Source: Neoscytalidium dimidiatum (lineage: Eukaryota; Ascomycota; Dothideomycetes; Botryosphaeriales; Botryosphaeriaceae). From it: a DNA stretch of 64,000 nucleotides. The DNA is taken from NCBI GenBank assembly GCA_037367355.1, contig CM074695.1:1984001-2048000 (forward strand). The letters run 5' to 3'. Below the pieces are notes generated by a model that did no database searches, had not been told where the DNA came from, and was given only the letters and a program-made list of their open reading frames with translations. The translations under genes and the position numbers were made by a program. The first letter of the stretch is position 1; each line of letters begins with the position of its first letter. This document shows, piece after piece, positions 1-10,589 of the stretch.

Positions 1-1872
1 TGTCGTTGCAGCAACAATAGTGCGGTGTTGTGGTGCAGGCCACTCGTTGATGCGACCACCTGCCTGGATGTGACGAATGCCTTTCGGGTGAACTTGGATG
101 AGGGCGTCCTCACCCAAGAGCTGTACCGCGAGTGTGCGTGTGGATGACAGAAACCCAGTGTCCGTAACTTCCTCCACAGTCTCACCAATGCTGAGGACGA
201 GAGTACCGTTGGAGAACGAGAGAATGATGTAGGCGTCGTATTCATCATCTTTCCGGATCTTCGTCGTCCATACTGCCTCTGGCACACTGGGAAGTTCCGA
301 CTCAACAATTTCAGAAACTTCCAAGCCATGTGTCAAAGACTTGAATGTACTGCGGGCACCAGTCCCGCAAACTGTGTAGATCTGAGGCGCATCGTCATCA
401 GTAAGGTTTGCCACCTTACAACCAAGCGTTGGATTCATGCTTGGCACGCTTTGAGCCAAGCTGATGTTCTCCGCTCCTCTTGGGTGGAAGAAGACGGGCT
501 CGTAGGGCGCGTCCGGCTCTGGACTGAAATCATCGCTGGTGAATTCTAGCTCCTCGTCGTCGTCACCTAGCTTCTCAAACTGGTAGAAATGATGGTTGCC
601 AGATTCTGCAGTGACGAACAGATAACCACTCTTCAAGATGCAAAGGCTGGTAGCTACAGGAACAGTATCAAAATACTTGATCTTGAGCCTGCTGACATCA
701 CCGGTGGGTTGTCCCTGCTCATCTTCAACCATGTCAATGGTCACCTTAAAAAGGTCGCCGTCTTCCGTTTGAAGCAGGAAGAAGAAAGCGCCGCGCATCT
801 TGTGCATAACGCCAGCAGTGATAAAGCGCTTTCTCTGCGGATTCTCAGTTGCACCTTTGCGTCGGGGAATGGGGACACGGAAAGCATCCTGATTGATGTG
901 GCGATATGTTATGCTTTCTTCACCACAGACAAGGACACCGCTAGGACCATCCTGGCCTCCCGGGACCTGGAAGAGCATGTTTGCGCTTCGGTCAACGGCA
1001 TCGGACCATTTGCGTACGACGTGGTTGAGGCCAAGATCCAGCTCATAGTAGACCAGTTCTTTCTGTTTACTGGCGGCAACCTCGCCGGTGTGGTCCTGGT
1101 CCACATCATCGTAGTCAATCTCCAATGCAGCAAAGATCGGATTCTCGTAGCCGACATCCAATCCAATGAGCGCAAAGACGAAGGTTTGCGGTTTATGAGC
1201 CTCGAGCGGCGAGGAAATGGTGAGGCTGGCGTTCGAGTCGCGGTTTAACACATAGACGAGCTTGTTCTTCTCGATAGACGCGATCATACACGCTCGTCCT
1301 TTGGGATCAGTGGCGAGGTACTGACCCGGGATTACGCGGCGGACGCCCGACTTGCCGAAAGTCTCGAGCTTCAGCTGAACGAAGATGTTCTTCTGGGGTT
1401 GGTATTCGAGAATGGCGATACGGCCGGAGTCGGAGGCGACGATAATATAGTCTGTTTGCACAATTTTCTTTCCTTAGCGAGCACTGTTCTCTGCGAAGTT
1501 CCCCGTCACGCCCGTCTCCGTGCGGCGTCGCATTCAAGCAGGCTGATTGTGCGCGATGCGATGTTGCTGCTCGCGGACTTGGAGAATCACTATACAGCCT
1601 TCAAGAATGCGTGCCAGTCAAGACGTACCTTTAGAAGAGCCTGCTAGCCTGAAGGCAGCGAGAGCGCGGATGATGCCGAAGACATGGTGGGTGAGGACGG
1701 GCGAGATCCTCTGAGCCTGCGCATCGGCACGGTGCAGGATAAGACGTGAGCCGGAGGCGGTGATGATCTGCTGCTCCTTGGTTCCAGCAAATTGACCGAG
1801 AATAGCCTGGTGCACAGCGGTGGGCGGCTGGATGGTCAGAGAGTACATGAACAGGTTCGAGGTGGTGGCCAT
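1..1872 (-). CDS. RSE1: Splicing factor 3b subunit 3 (Rse1/SF3b130), N-terminal part
   Basis: Two exons are visible: 1629-1872 and 1-1451, with a 177-nt intron (donor GTACGT, acceptor CAG). The gene runs off the left edge, so about 565 codons of a protein usually near 1,200 residues are present. The product starts [20 protein letters not shown] and continues with beta-propeller-like sequence, including [17 protein letters not shown]. This N-terminus is highly conserved in Rse1, the SF3b scaffold of the U2 snRNP that helps branch-site recognition in the nucleus. The start is the only ATG that gives the conserved N-terminus. It is divergent from MSS51 across a 333-bp shared promoter region. The family assignment is from recognition; the missing C-terminus lies outside the window. 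Confidence 0.93.
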
Positions 1873-2205
1873 GGTGGAGGATGCTGTCGGCCTGGCGGCC
1901 TCGAGCAGATCGCAGATTCAGATTCTCAGGCAAGCGATCGAAGGGGAAAGTGGCTCGAGGCGAGGGCGGCACGACGGTGTTCGTGTGGTGGCTCGAGGTT
2001 GAGGAGCGGGTTGTGGTGTTGCGCGCGTGGAGGCGCGTTGCGGGCGGAGCTTGAGTGAGCTTGCATCTGCTCTGCACTCACTAGAAATTCCGATAGCGCC
2101 GCTGACTGGCTGGCGGCCCGCCGCGCGCAGGAAATACATCACCTCACTGCTGCCTCTGCCCACTTCATCTCCAGCGCCGTCCGCCGCTTTGCCCGCGCGT
2201 CCATC
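1873..2205. other. Shared divergent promoter region RSE1 / MSS51
   Basis: These 333 bases separate two divergent start codons. I see no coding signal and no clear TATA box; both 5' UTRs and promoters must lie here. Confidence 0.6.
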
Positions 2206-3793
2206 ATGCGCTCTCGATACACATGCCAGAAATGTCTGGCTTCGCTCCAGTGCGGTCTTCGCCCTCAACGGACCTCGTCTATCCAGCAATTGCACGCCGG
2301 TACCCGACGCTGGAATAGCAGTCAGTCCATCAACACCCGCGCATCAGCTTTGGCAAGACAGCCCGCGACTGCGAAGCGCGCTTTGGGCACCCAAAGCCAG
2401 GCTGCCAACAATGAAGTCCACCGCATGCCGCCATCACCGCCGGGCCTCGAGAGTGCTGTTACTCCCCCCAGCCAAGCGCGCAGCGTGCTGCTGAAGCCGA
2501 ACAACCTCTTCCACTCCTTCTCCAACTCGCCCTCGCCCGAGATCCGCCGCCGTGCTGCCTTCATAAAGCAGCATGCCTACTGCCCGCACCATAGCCATCA
2601 ACAAACCCGCATTGCCAATGACCCGGAAGACCCCGAGGCTCAAAAGGCTGTCCACGGGACACTCCCGCCTGCACATGTGCGCTACGAGTGCCCAGATTGC
2701 GGCATCCCCGTTAGCTGCAGCGAGGAACATTTCGCGGATGACTATGAGCGTCACTTGGAGATCTGTGATATCCTACGCGAGATAAATGAGGATGACCATG
2801 ACCTAAGGTCTGGCCGCTTTTTCCCGGAGTTTGAATACCCGGGAGTGCAGATGGAAGAGGCGCTGGTGAACTTCACGAATTGGGACACATATCTTTACTC
2901 GAGAGAACACCAGGCCATCAATGATGACCGTAGTCTGCGTCAAGCTACCAGACTGCTGACCTACCCCGTCACCATCGGCAGCGTCCTTCACGAGTTGTCC
3001 CCCTACAACATTAGAAACGGGGGAAGGTTAACGACCGAGGGGTTGAAGTCGCTTTCCGGTATGCTGAAAATTTTCATGGATTGGAAGGCAAATGCTAATT
3101 GTTTCTAAAGCTCTCCGTTATACACTCCATCCGCCCCGGTCTGGCGCTGGTGGTGACATCAAGGGTCTTAGGCCTAACCCGCCACCCATGCGCATCTTTG
3201 TCGTTGGTGCGCGTGCTGAATCTTCTCTTCCGCGTGAAGTATGGATTCAGCTTGCACACATGTTCCCTCGCGTGTCTTTCCACCTGATCTTCATTGGCCC
3301 CGAGTCGATGGCCAACCGTGACGATGAATTCCCGCTACCCGAACGCACGGCATCAAATCCGTTTGGCGCTGTGGTCGAAGATCGGATTGCTCACTCGCTC
3401 AAAATCAGTACGTACGTCGAGTACTACCACACCCTACATCGTGCCGGCCACTTTTACCCTTACGACCCGTACTTCGATTGCTTCATGTTGTTCCATCCCG
3501 GGCTAGGCCACCCAGCCAGCGCTGCTGAATGGGAGGAGACTCTGCCCATGCTACTCGAGACTAAGGTGCCTATCCTTGTGACGGGCTACACTGAGTTCGA
3601 TATGCAGCGCGACTGGAACTGGGTTCACGAGAAGATGGGCGGCGAGGTCGACATGCTTCTCGAACCTGGCGAGAACAGGTTCCGGAGTCTGAGGTGGGAT
3701 CTCAACGACCTAGATCCGCAGGACATTAGCTGCGGTAACTGGGGTTTGTGGGCTTTCAGAGGCAAGCGTTACGAGACGGCGATGAAGGAGTAA
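2206..3793 (+). CDS. MSS51: Mss51-like mitochondrial COX1 translational activator
   Basis: Exons 2206-3058 and 3111-3793 (52-nt intron, donor GTATGC, branch GCTAAT) give 511 residues. Residues 1-40 are Arg/Ser-rich without early acidic residues, like a mitochondrial presequence. A zinc-binding region follows at about 120-190, including ECPDCGIPVSCSEEHF and a downstream H-x3-C, resembling the MYND-like finger of Mss51. The rest matches the fungal Mss51 core, for example SVLHELSPYNIRNGGRLTTE and the WEETLPMLLETKVPILVTGY region. In yeast Mss51 activates COX1 mRNA translation and binds newly made Cox1 on the mitochondrial inner membrane. That role is inferred by homology. The intron lies inside the conserved sequence SLS-ALRYTLHPP, which fixes both splice sites. 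Confidence 0.88.
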
Positions 3794-4225
3794 AATATTT
3801 GTACTATAGTGTTTCCCTATCACGGGCATGCCGCAGAGGCATAGATACATCTTGTTGAAACATTCGCTCAGTCACTATCTTCAAGCAGTGTACAAAATAT
3901 AGGAAAACTTCCCGATCGAGATCATGCCTGGCGTTTGGAGGCCCACTCCCTTGAGAATGATAGTCTCAGCAGGATTAGGAATCCAGAATTTCGCAGTCTA
4001 CAATTTAATAGCGTTCATGCCTCTGCTAACCCAGATGCTTGTTTGGTCGCTTTGGGACGGTTTCTTTCTATTGAAATATCTACAACACAGATGCCGATCA
4101 CACAAGTATAAATCTTCCGCCTAAGACTTCAACTTTCCCGGAGCGCTTTTCAACCAGGACTGTTTTGCTTGACTTTTTATTTTCTGGCCCTAACATCTTC
4201 TCCCTACGGCCGATCTGTTTTCCTT
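3794..4225. other. Convergent 3' intergenic region
   Basis: This is the gap between the MSS51 stop and the eIF2B-gamma stop. It is AT-rich, consistent with two 3' UTRs and terminators facing each other. No credible gene is seen. Confidence 0.6.
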
Positions 4226-6083
4226 TCAGCGCAAAGAATCATCGGGGTGCTCCGGCATCAGATCATCCGCAATGTCATCACCAAATGCATCGTCATCTTC
4301 TTCACCCTCCAAATCTCCACCGAAACGTTTGAACTTTTCGTCTTTCCATTCCTCTGCAAAATGTGTTAGCAAAGCCATGAAGATATTATCGGGGGATAGA
4401 AAACTTACTGCCCCACTCCACGATGTGGCCCTCCTGAACCTCACAATCCTTGAGAATCGTCTTTTCATCAGACTTAGCCGGCCCACCCTCAATTTTGCAC
4501 CTCCTGCCCAAGATACAGCCAGTAAGCTGGCAATTCTCGCCAACTTCTGCACCATCCATCAGCAAACAGCGCTGCAACCGCGCACCGGTTCCGATCTTGC
4601 AATTAGCACCAATTACTGATTCCTTGATGTTGCACTTCTCCTCAATGATAACGTTCTCGGCAATGAGGCTGTTCTCTGCCTCAACGCGGCACTTCTTAGG
4701 CACGGTATCGGGATGCGCAATCTTGGAGGTGTGGGCGAACGGTGACGCTGCGTTCTTACCCACTTCCTCGATCGAGGGAAGCTTGGCAAGACGCAGCGAG
4801 ACGTTTAGTAGGAGGGCGGCTGTGTCAACTCGGCGGATAAAAGGAGCTGATGGTTCGCTAGGTTGAACGTATGCGAGAATGGGGGGAACTTCGATATTGG
4901 GCTCGGCATCCGGGCTGGTGACCGAAACGGACGGGCTGTCCGGATCCTGTACCCTGGAAGCAAAGATGGGTTGTGAGTCACCGTTGTTGATTTTACTTTG
5001 GAACGTGCTGCTGAGGCTGGCGACATCGACCTCATCCTGGAGAATTCCACTTGCTGCCAGGGCATCGTCGGCGCTGCCGATTTCTGAGGGCCAAAGAACC
5101 TCACGCAGACCAAGCTTCTCACCCAAGCCTGACTGCCACCCTGCCTTGGCCCACCAACTGAGCGCATCACTAAGGGTATCGAACTTTTCATTCTTCTTGA
5201 TCATTTCCAGCGCCCAGTATGGGAAGAAATAGACGTGGGAGTCGCGAGTTGTCGTTAACATCCTGACCCTGCCGTGTTTCCTCAGCAATGTGTGCCTGAT
5301 GGGGAAGTGCCTGTTCTCCTCCGTTATGTCATTGAGTACGTCTGTGGGGATCGAATACACCAAATTGGCCAGGTTCGGGCGTAACGATCCAGAATGCGGC
5401 GGGACGACAGGCTTCGGGAGGGGCGTCGTTGCAATGAAGTCCGTCTCTTCGCCTTTCACGGCTGACTCGCCCTTCGTTTGATACCAAACGCCAAGGCCGC
5501 CTCTCCTTCCGCTCTTCTCACCACCAGTGCTCATGGGAATGAAGCGATTATTTTGTTTGCCTCCTGTTGCCCCTCCCAAGCCGCCTTGTTCGACCATCCA
5601 TGACTCCAGCAGGCTCGCGCCGTCAAGCTCGCAGACCAGATCGCATGGAAGGACAATGAAGTCTCCTTCAATAACCTCCTGGACCTCCTTTAGTCTGAAT
5701 AGCTCGCCAGTACCCGTAGTTTGCGTCAAGTCCTCCGGTGCAAGGATGTCAGGTTTCGGCGATGGCAAAGAGGTCAAATGAGGGTTCTGGGACAAGGCAG
5801 CTTCAAGAGCTTCTGCAGACTCTGGGGGAGTGACCAAGGTGATGTCTGCCGAGTATTATTGTCAGATATCCTCGGAATGGCCTGCGCCGACATACAATTA
5901 CATACTCGTGATTCCCATGCGGTAGCACCACTCAAGCGGGTACCATACCATGGGTCGGTTGGCAATGGGGACTAGGGCCTTGGGGAAATCTTTTGGACTG
6001 GATGTAAAAGTGTCCAAGGATACACCAGGTCCACAAAGAATCAGCGCCTGAAAGCCCGGTGAAGGCATGCTTGCGTGCGGCAT
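4226..6083 (-). CDS. GCD1: Translation initiation factor eIF2B subunit gamma
   Basis: Three exons (5906-6083, 4409-5845, 4226-4353) with introns of 60 and 55 nt encode 580 residues. The N-terminus, FQALILCGPGVSLDTFTS then PKALVPIANRPMVWYPLEW, is the nucleotidyltransferase-like domain of eIF2B-gamma/epsilon. Near residues 430-535 lie hexapeptide repeats of the left-handed beta-helix type (ENSLIAENVIIEE, SVIGANCKIGTG, CILGRRCKIEGG). The tail is acidic (GEEDDDAFGDDIADD). eIF2B is the cytosolic guanine-nucleotide exchange factor for eIF2; gamma belongs to its catalytic gamma-epsilon part. Two ATGs (6083 and 6068) precede the conserved block; the first is used here. Divergent from the Pex22-like gene. 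Confidence 0.9.
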
Positions 6084-6601
6084 GTTGTCGAGTCACTGCC
6101 CCGCGACGGCCTATTTCGCTGGTGTGGGCTTCCGTTGGAGATATCGAATGGTAGCTGTCAAAGAATGATCGGCATATGGAAGCTGTCCCCAGTGAGTGGA
6201 GGTCGGCCGCGACCTGGGTGGGGATATTACCGGGTCGGCAACTGGAATATTGTGGTGAAGCTCAAAAAATGCGACGCGGGACAGCACCGGTGACGCATCG
6301 GCACGGCGCCCACGATCTACGGCGTGTTCCTGAACCGTGCACGCGGCTGGGAAAAGGACTTGGCCGCTTTTGGGACTGTTCACGCGAGATAATCACCCGG
6401 CAACCATTAATTAGTGCGTTTCCCCAGGCCTCGGCCAGCCTCCACAAACAACAGCAGGTGCCATCTCGAAGCTCTCCGCCCAACTGCCCGCCCAGCCACC
6501 TCCAGCGCCTTTTAATTTCCCTATACCTGGGAGCCGGCGCTCGCCAAAGTCCGTTTTCTTTTCTTACAATCGCATGCGCCGAATGATGTGAGGAAGTGAT
6601 C
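6084..6601. other. Divergent promoter region eIF2B-gamma / Pex22-like
   Basis: 518 bases lie between two divergent start codons. Small open frames here have no recognisable product. No repeat or RNA gene is seen. Confidence 0.55.
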
Positions 6602-7951
6602 ATGTCCTTCTCCTACGACCGCTACGACCGCCGACAGCACAGCTCGCGCCGATCGACCTTCGGGTACTGGGTCCCTCTCATCATCACAGTCACCGTCGCG
6701 ACCGCCGGCGTCGCAGCATGGATTTGGAGCGAGCGCAAAGATGGCGACGACGATGACGATGACGACCTTAGCTACGGCGAAGAGGGACATACATATCGTC
6801 CACAGCCTCCTCCCGGTTATGCGGAAGATACATACTCGGAGTCTATCGGCGTGACCAGAGATCAGGATGAAGGTTTCATGGCGCGTATGTCTGGCGCAAT
6901 TCGTCGCACGCCTAGCCCACAACAGATGTTCGATAATGCGAGCAAGAGGCTGGCCGCCGGGGTAGCTGCTGCAGGTACAGCCTTTGGCGCTGCACTTGGG
7001 TCCATTCGTGAGGAAGATCGTGAGGATTATGGTGATCACTCCAGATGGTCAGAAGAAGCTGCGCGCAGGAACGTGGAGGCGCAGTCAGCGCAAAGTGCTT
7101 CGGCAGTCGGAGCCCACACTGATGCGTTTAACACAACGCTGCAAGCTCCTGCGCAACCTCCACGGCCAGGCCAGAGGAAAAAGACAGTGGTAATCGTCGT
7201 ATCTGCGGACTCTTCTGTGCAGGATGACGACCATGCACCCTACCAGGAGCACCCAGTAAGTGCCGCACATGCGAAATCAAACTCAATATTCTAACTTGCA
7301 CAGTCCATCCTATCGCACCTACCGCCAACGAATTTTGCAACTACCAACTTGTTCGTCCTAATCTACGCGCCTTCTCTCAAGCCTCGCTCCAGCTCGAGTA
7401 ACCAACCCGGCTCGCTCGGCTCGTCTTACTCTGCCATTTCTACGCCAGCTCAGACACCTGGAGAAGAATTATCATCTCTCGAGCCGCAACCCTACGGCAG
7501 TGGCCATAACACGCCCAGATCTGGAAATACGCCCTCGATGTCGGCATCTAACCCTGACAGCGCATTGTACAACAGTATCCATGCGCAAGCATTGCGTTTG
7601 GTCAAGGAGCAGACGATGGTCATGCCATTCACGACCCCAAGCGGCCATGTGCATATGCTGCGCCATTTGGCGCCCGACCTCGTTTACATTACCGAAGATC
7701 TCTCCGGTGTTCAGGGCGAGTATATCGAGCAAATCAGGAACTGGGTCGGCCAAGTTATGATAGTCGTCGGCGCTGGCGGCGTTGGTCTTGGGCTGGTGGA
7801 CACCGAAGACGAGGGCGAGGGAGGCGGGCGCATTAAGGAGAAGAAATGGTGGGAGACCACCACAATGGTTGGACTGGGCAAGGGTGTTGAGGTCGTTGAT
7901 GGCGCAAGATTGGTTGATGACTTCGAACGTCGGGTTGGTGGCAAGGACTGA
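6602..7951 (+). CDS. Pex22-like peroxisomal membrane protein
   Basis: Exons 6602-7255 and 7304-7951 (48-nt intron) give 433 residues. The ATG at 6602 is chosen because the frame upstream offers only a GTG. A basic, Tyr/Arg-rich start is followed by one membrane span (about 18-40, YWVPLIITVTVATAGVAAWI) and an acidic stretch of seven Asp. The middle is low-complexity. The C-terminal domain, from about 225, contains FATTNLFVLIYAPSLKP and a DLVYITEDLSGVQGEYIEQI segment ending near VVGAGGVGLGLVD. This arrangement matches the Pex22-like proteins of filamentous fungi, which anchor the ubiquitin-conjugating enzyme Pex4 to peroxisomes for receptor recycling. The assignment rests on topology and remembered family sequence, so it is moderate. 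Confidence 0.65.
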
Positions 7952-8963
7952 TAGAGTGGGCTTTTGAAAAGGTCCCGGATCGGTAAATACCGCTTGACGA
8001 TGTTATGGCGCTTCACTTGGTGAGCATTACGTACTTATTGTTCTACTTCTTACGATTCCTTTTCAAAAGAGAGTTGTACTGTTGGCTGAATCATACCACT
8101 TCGCAAGCCTGTTTTGAATTTGTCAATTACTGCAAGATTACAAGCAGGATCCGAATCGAGGCCACTTTTCTCCAGTCGGTGTCATGCCGAGGGCTTTATT
8201 TACGGGAGAATCAGACTGCGTTGATAGCGCAAGGAGAGACGCCCTTTGCTGACGGTGGTTTCCAACAATGTGGGAGATGTGATCATTTCCATTGCAGTTC
8301 ACGAGGCGATAGTTTATCAATCTGAATAGGCAAGTCAAGGAATGAGGTACCCGAAATCTAAATAGGCAAGTGGCATCGGTCTGACCATTAAGCAGGATTG
8401 AGTGAAGAAGAAGATGTGACTATATTTCTCTCTCAATGCTGTGAGCTCAGACAAAGCCTTAGCTAGTTTCCGATGTAGATGCCTCGTCTATTAGTCGCTG
8501 TAGTGAAAGCTTCCAGCTGGATTTGTTTTCGGAAGGCTATAGCGATTCGACGACAACGCAACTCGCTACCCCAGCCTTGCGCCTCCTTACTCTTTTCCGC
8601 CATCAGCCCCACTTTCGGCAGCGCACCGGTTCGCATCGGTCCAACATCTTCTGATGATTCTGCCCCCCACGGCGCTGAAATCCGATAGCCAAGCCTCACC
8701 GCCGGCCTATCTGCGACTGGCCCGCTGACGGTTGCCCCGACTGCCAATTGGATGCGTAGCTGATAAGCGGCCGCGCTTGCCAACATTGGGCGTGCACCTT
8801 CTTCTCCGCCACCTCTCGGACCGTAGTCAATTCCAAACATCAATCGTTCACTTGGTGTCTTGAAATCCAATCCACTAAATCAAGTATTCCGAGTTGTCTT
8901 GGTCCGGGTTTGTGGAACAACATCGCTCACTCGTTTCGTATCTCCATCCTTGGCACACACACC
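7952..8963. other. 1-kb intergenic region
   Basis: This holds the 3' end of the Pex22-like gene and the promoter of the aldolase-like gene. Open frames on both strands have no family resemblance. I see nothing else. Confidence 0.5.
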
Positions 8964-9903
8964 ATGGCTCCTTCAGCAATCGATGAGAAGAAGGACGAAG
9001 CCGTCATCCCCTTCAAGCCTCATGGCAAAGAGGAGTTGACCCCTCTGCAGGCTATCTCCCAAGGCGTCTGTTTGCCTGGTATTCCTCTATACTCGGACAT
9101 TGACAAGCAGCGTCATTTCATCCTTTCCCACATGGCGGCCGCTTTCCGCGTCTTTGCTCGCAAGGGATTCACAGAGGGCATGTCTGGTCACATCTCTGTC
9201 CGCGACCCTGAGGTAAATGATTCCCCTTGCTCGGAGGAAAATCATCATTAGATTACTAACTCCCCAACCGAACCCCCACACCTTTTGGACGAACCCGCTG
9301 GGCAAGCACTTCGGACAACTCAAGGCTTCGGACATGATCCTGGTCGACTATGATGGCAAGGCCATCGGCGGCAATATGTCGCGGCCGGCGAACGCAGCGG
9401 GCTTTCTTATCCACAGTGCAGTGCACAAGGCGCGACCGGATGCCAACGCGGCCTGCCACACGCACTCTAAGGCTGGCAAGGCCTGGAGTACATTCGCCCG
9501 TCCGCTTGAGATGCTCAACCAGGATGTCTGCTACTTCTATGGTGAGGCCCAGGCCGTCTACAAGGAGTTTGGCGGCATCGTATTCTCAGAAGAGGAGGGC
9601 AAACGGTTGGCCAGCGCCCTAGGGCCGAAGGGCAAAGGCATGATTCTGAGGAACCATGGACTGTTGACTGTGGGCCACACGGTCGACGAGGCGGCGTACT
9701 TGCACTGTTTGATGGAGAGAAGCTGTGAAATTCAGCTGATGGTCGAAGCTGCGGCGGCAAACGGCGTGCCGAAGGTCCTGGTTCCGGATGAGGCGGCAGA
9801 GTACACATTCAGGATGGGTTCGGATAAGGAATCATTGTACTGGGAGTTCCAGCCCGACTTTGAGTACGAGGAGGAGCAGTGCAAGGGCGAGTTCTACAAA
9901 TGA
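8964..9903 (+). CDS. Class II aldolase/adducin domain protein
   Basis: Exon 1 is 8964-9212. Exon 2 ends at 9903 and, by homology, starts at 9271 (about 293 residues). The protein has the class II aldolase/adducin fold: EGMSGHISVRDPE at the exon 1 end, then FWTNPLGKHFG, a metal-site pair in ACHTHSKAGKAW, GEAQAVYKEFGGI, and the third His region RNHGLLTVGHTVDEAAY. Members are Zn-dependent aldolases or epimerases, or non-enzymatic adducin-like proteins; the substrate cannot be told here. The start ATG at 8964 follows an ACC context. The intron has donor GTAAAT and a perfect TACTAAC branch at 9254-9260, but the predicted acceptor reads CCG rather than CAG (see findings). An AG at 9305-9306 keeps frame and would drop 12 conserved residues. 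Confidence 0.82.
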
Positions 9904-10589
9904 AGCGGTAGCGGGGGTGTACCACGTTTCTCTGCATACAATAACTATTCAGAATTTATGTCAACACTTAATTTTCTTATGTTGGTCCTCACTACTCTGG
10001 ACAGCTTTTACTAGATGCGGCGCGTCTTCTGTGTTTCGCACACCTTTCGGCTTGTGATTGAGCCGGGATGCTCGCCCAGGATAATGCAGCATTTTGACAT
10101 GGGTCTTGATGCAAACGCGAGACGCGTCGCTTGACGCGACGGCTGAGGGAAGCGCCCTGCCGGAATTCATCTCGACGCTTAGAGCTCATGTGGACCCTTT
10201 CCCAAGCACGCGCCCTCGGGCACCAGCTGTACCGGTATATACGGTCCAAGTGGTGCCACAACCCCTTCCTCACACAGTACTAACTATGTATGTACAGCAG
10301 TTGTGGAGGGATCCCAATGCATACCGGTAGAATGGATATCGTTTCGATTTTGTTTCGCTCGGTCATTTGATAGAAGCGTGCGGTAGCTGTGGGGAAAGAC
10401 AGGAGGTCAGGCCGGAGATTTCATTTTTGGGTGCAGGGCGCTAGTGCTTGCAAGCATGACGACGTCATGAGCCAATGCCTTGCGACAAGTCCTGGACTCC
10501 TTCCGATGCCGCTCTGTAAACATCGCACAGAGCACTCCCACCCACCACCATGCTTCCGCGCTGAATAACAACGCATCGCGCAGGACAAC
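9904..10589. other. Intergenic region
   Basis: This carries the 3' UTR of the aldolase-like gene and the promoter of the Sac-domain gene. No convincing coding or RNA signal is seen. Confidence 0.5.
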
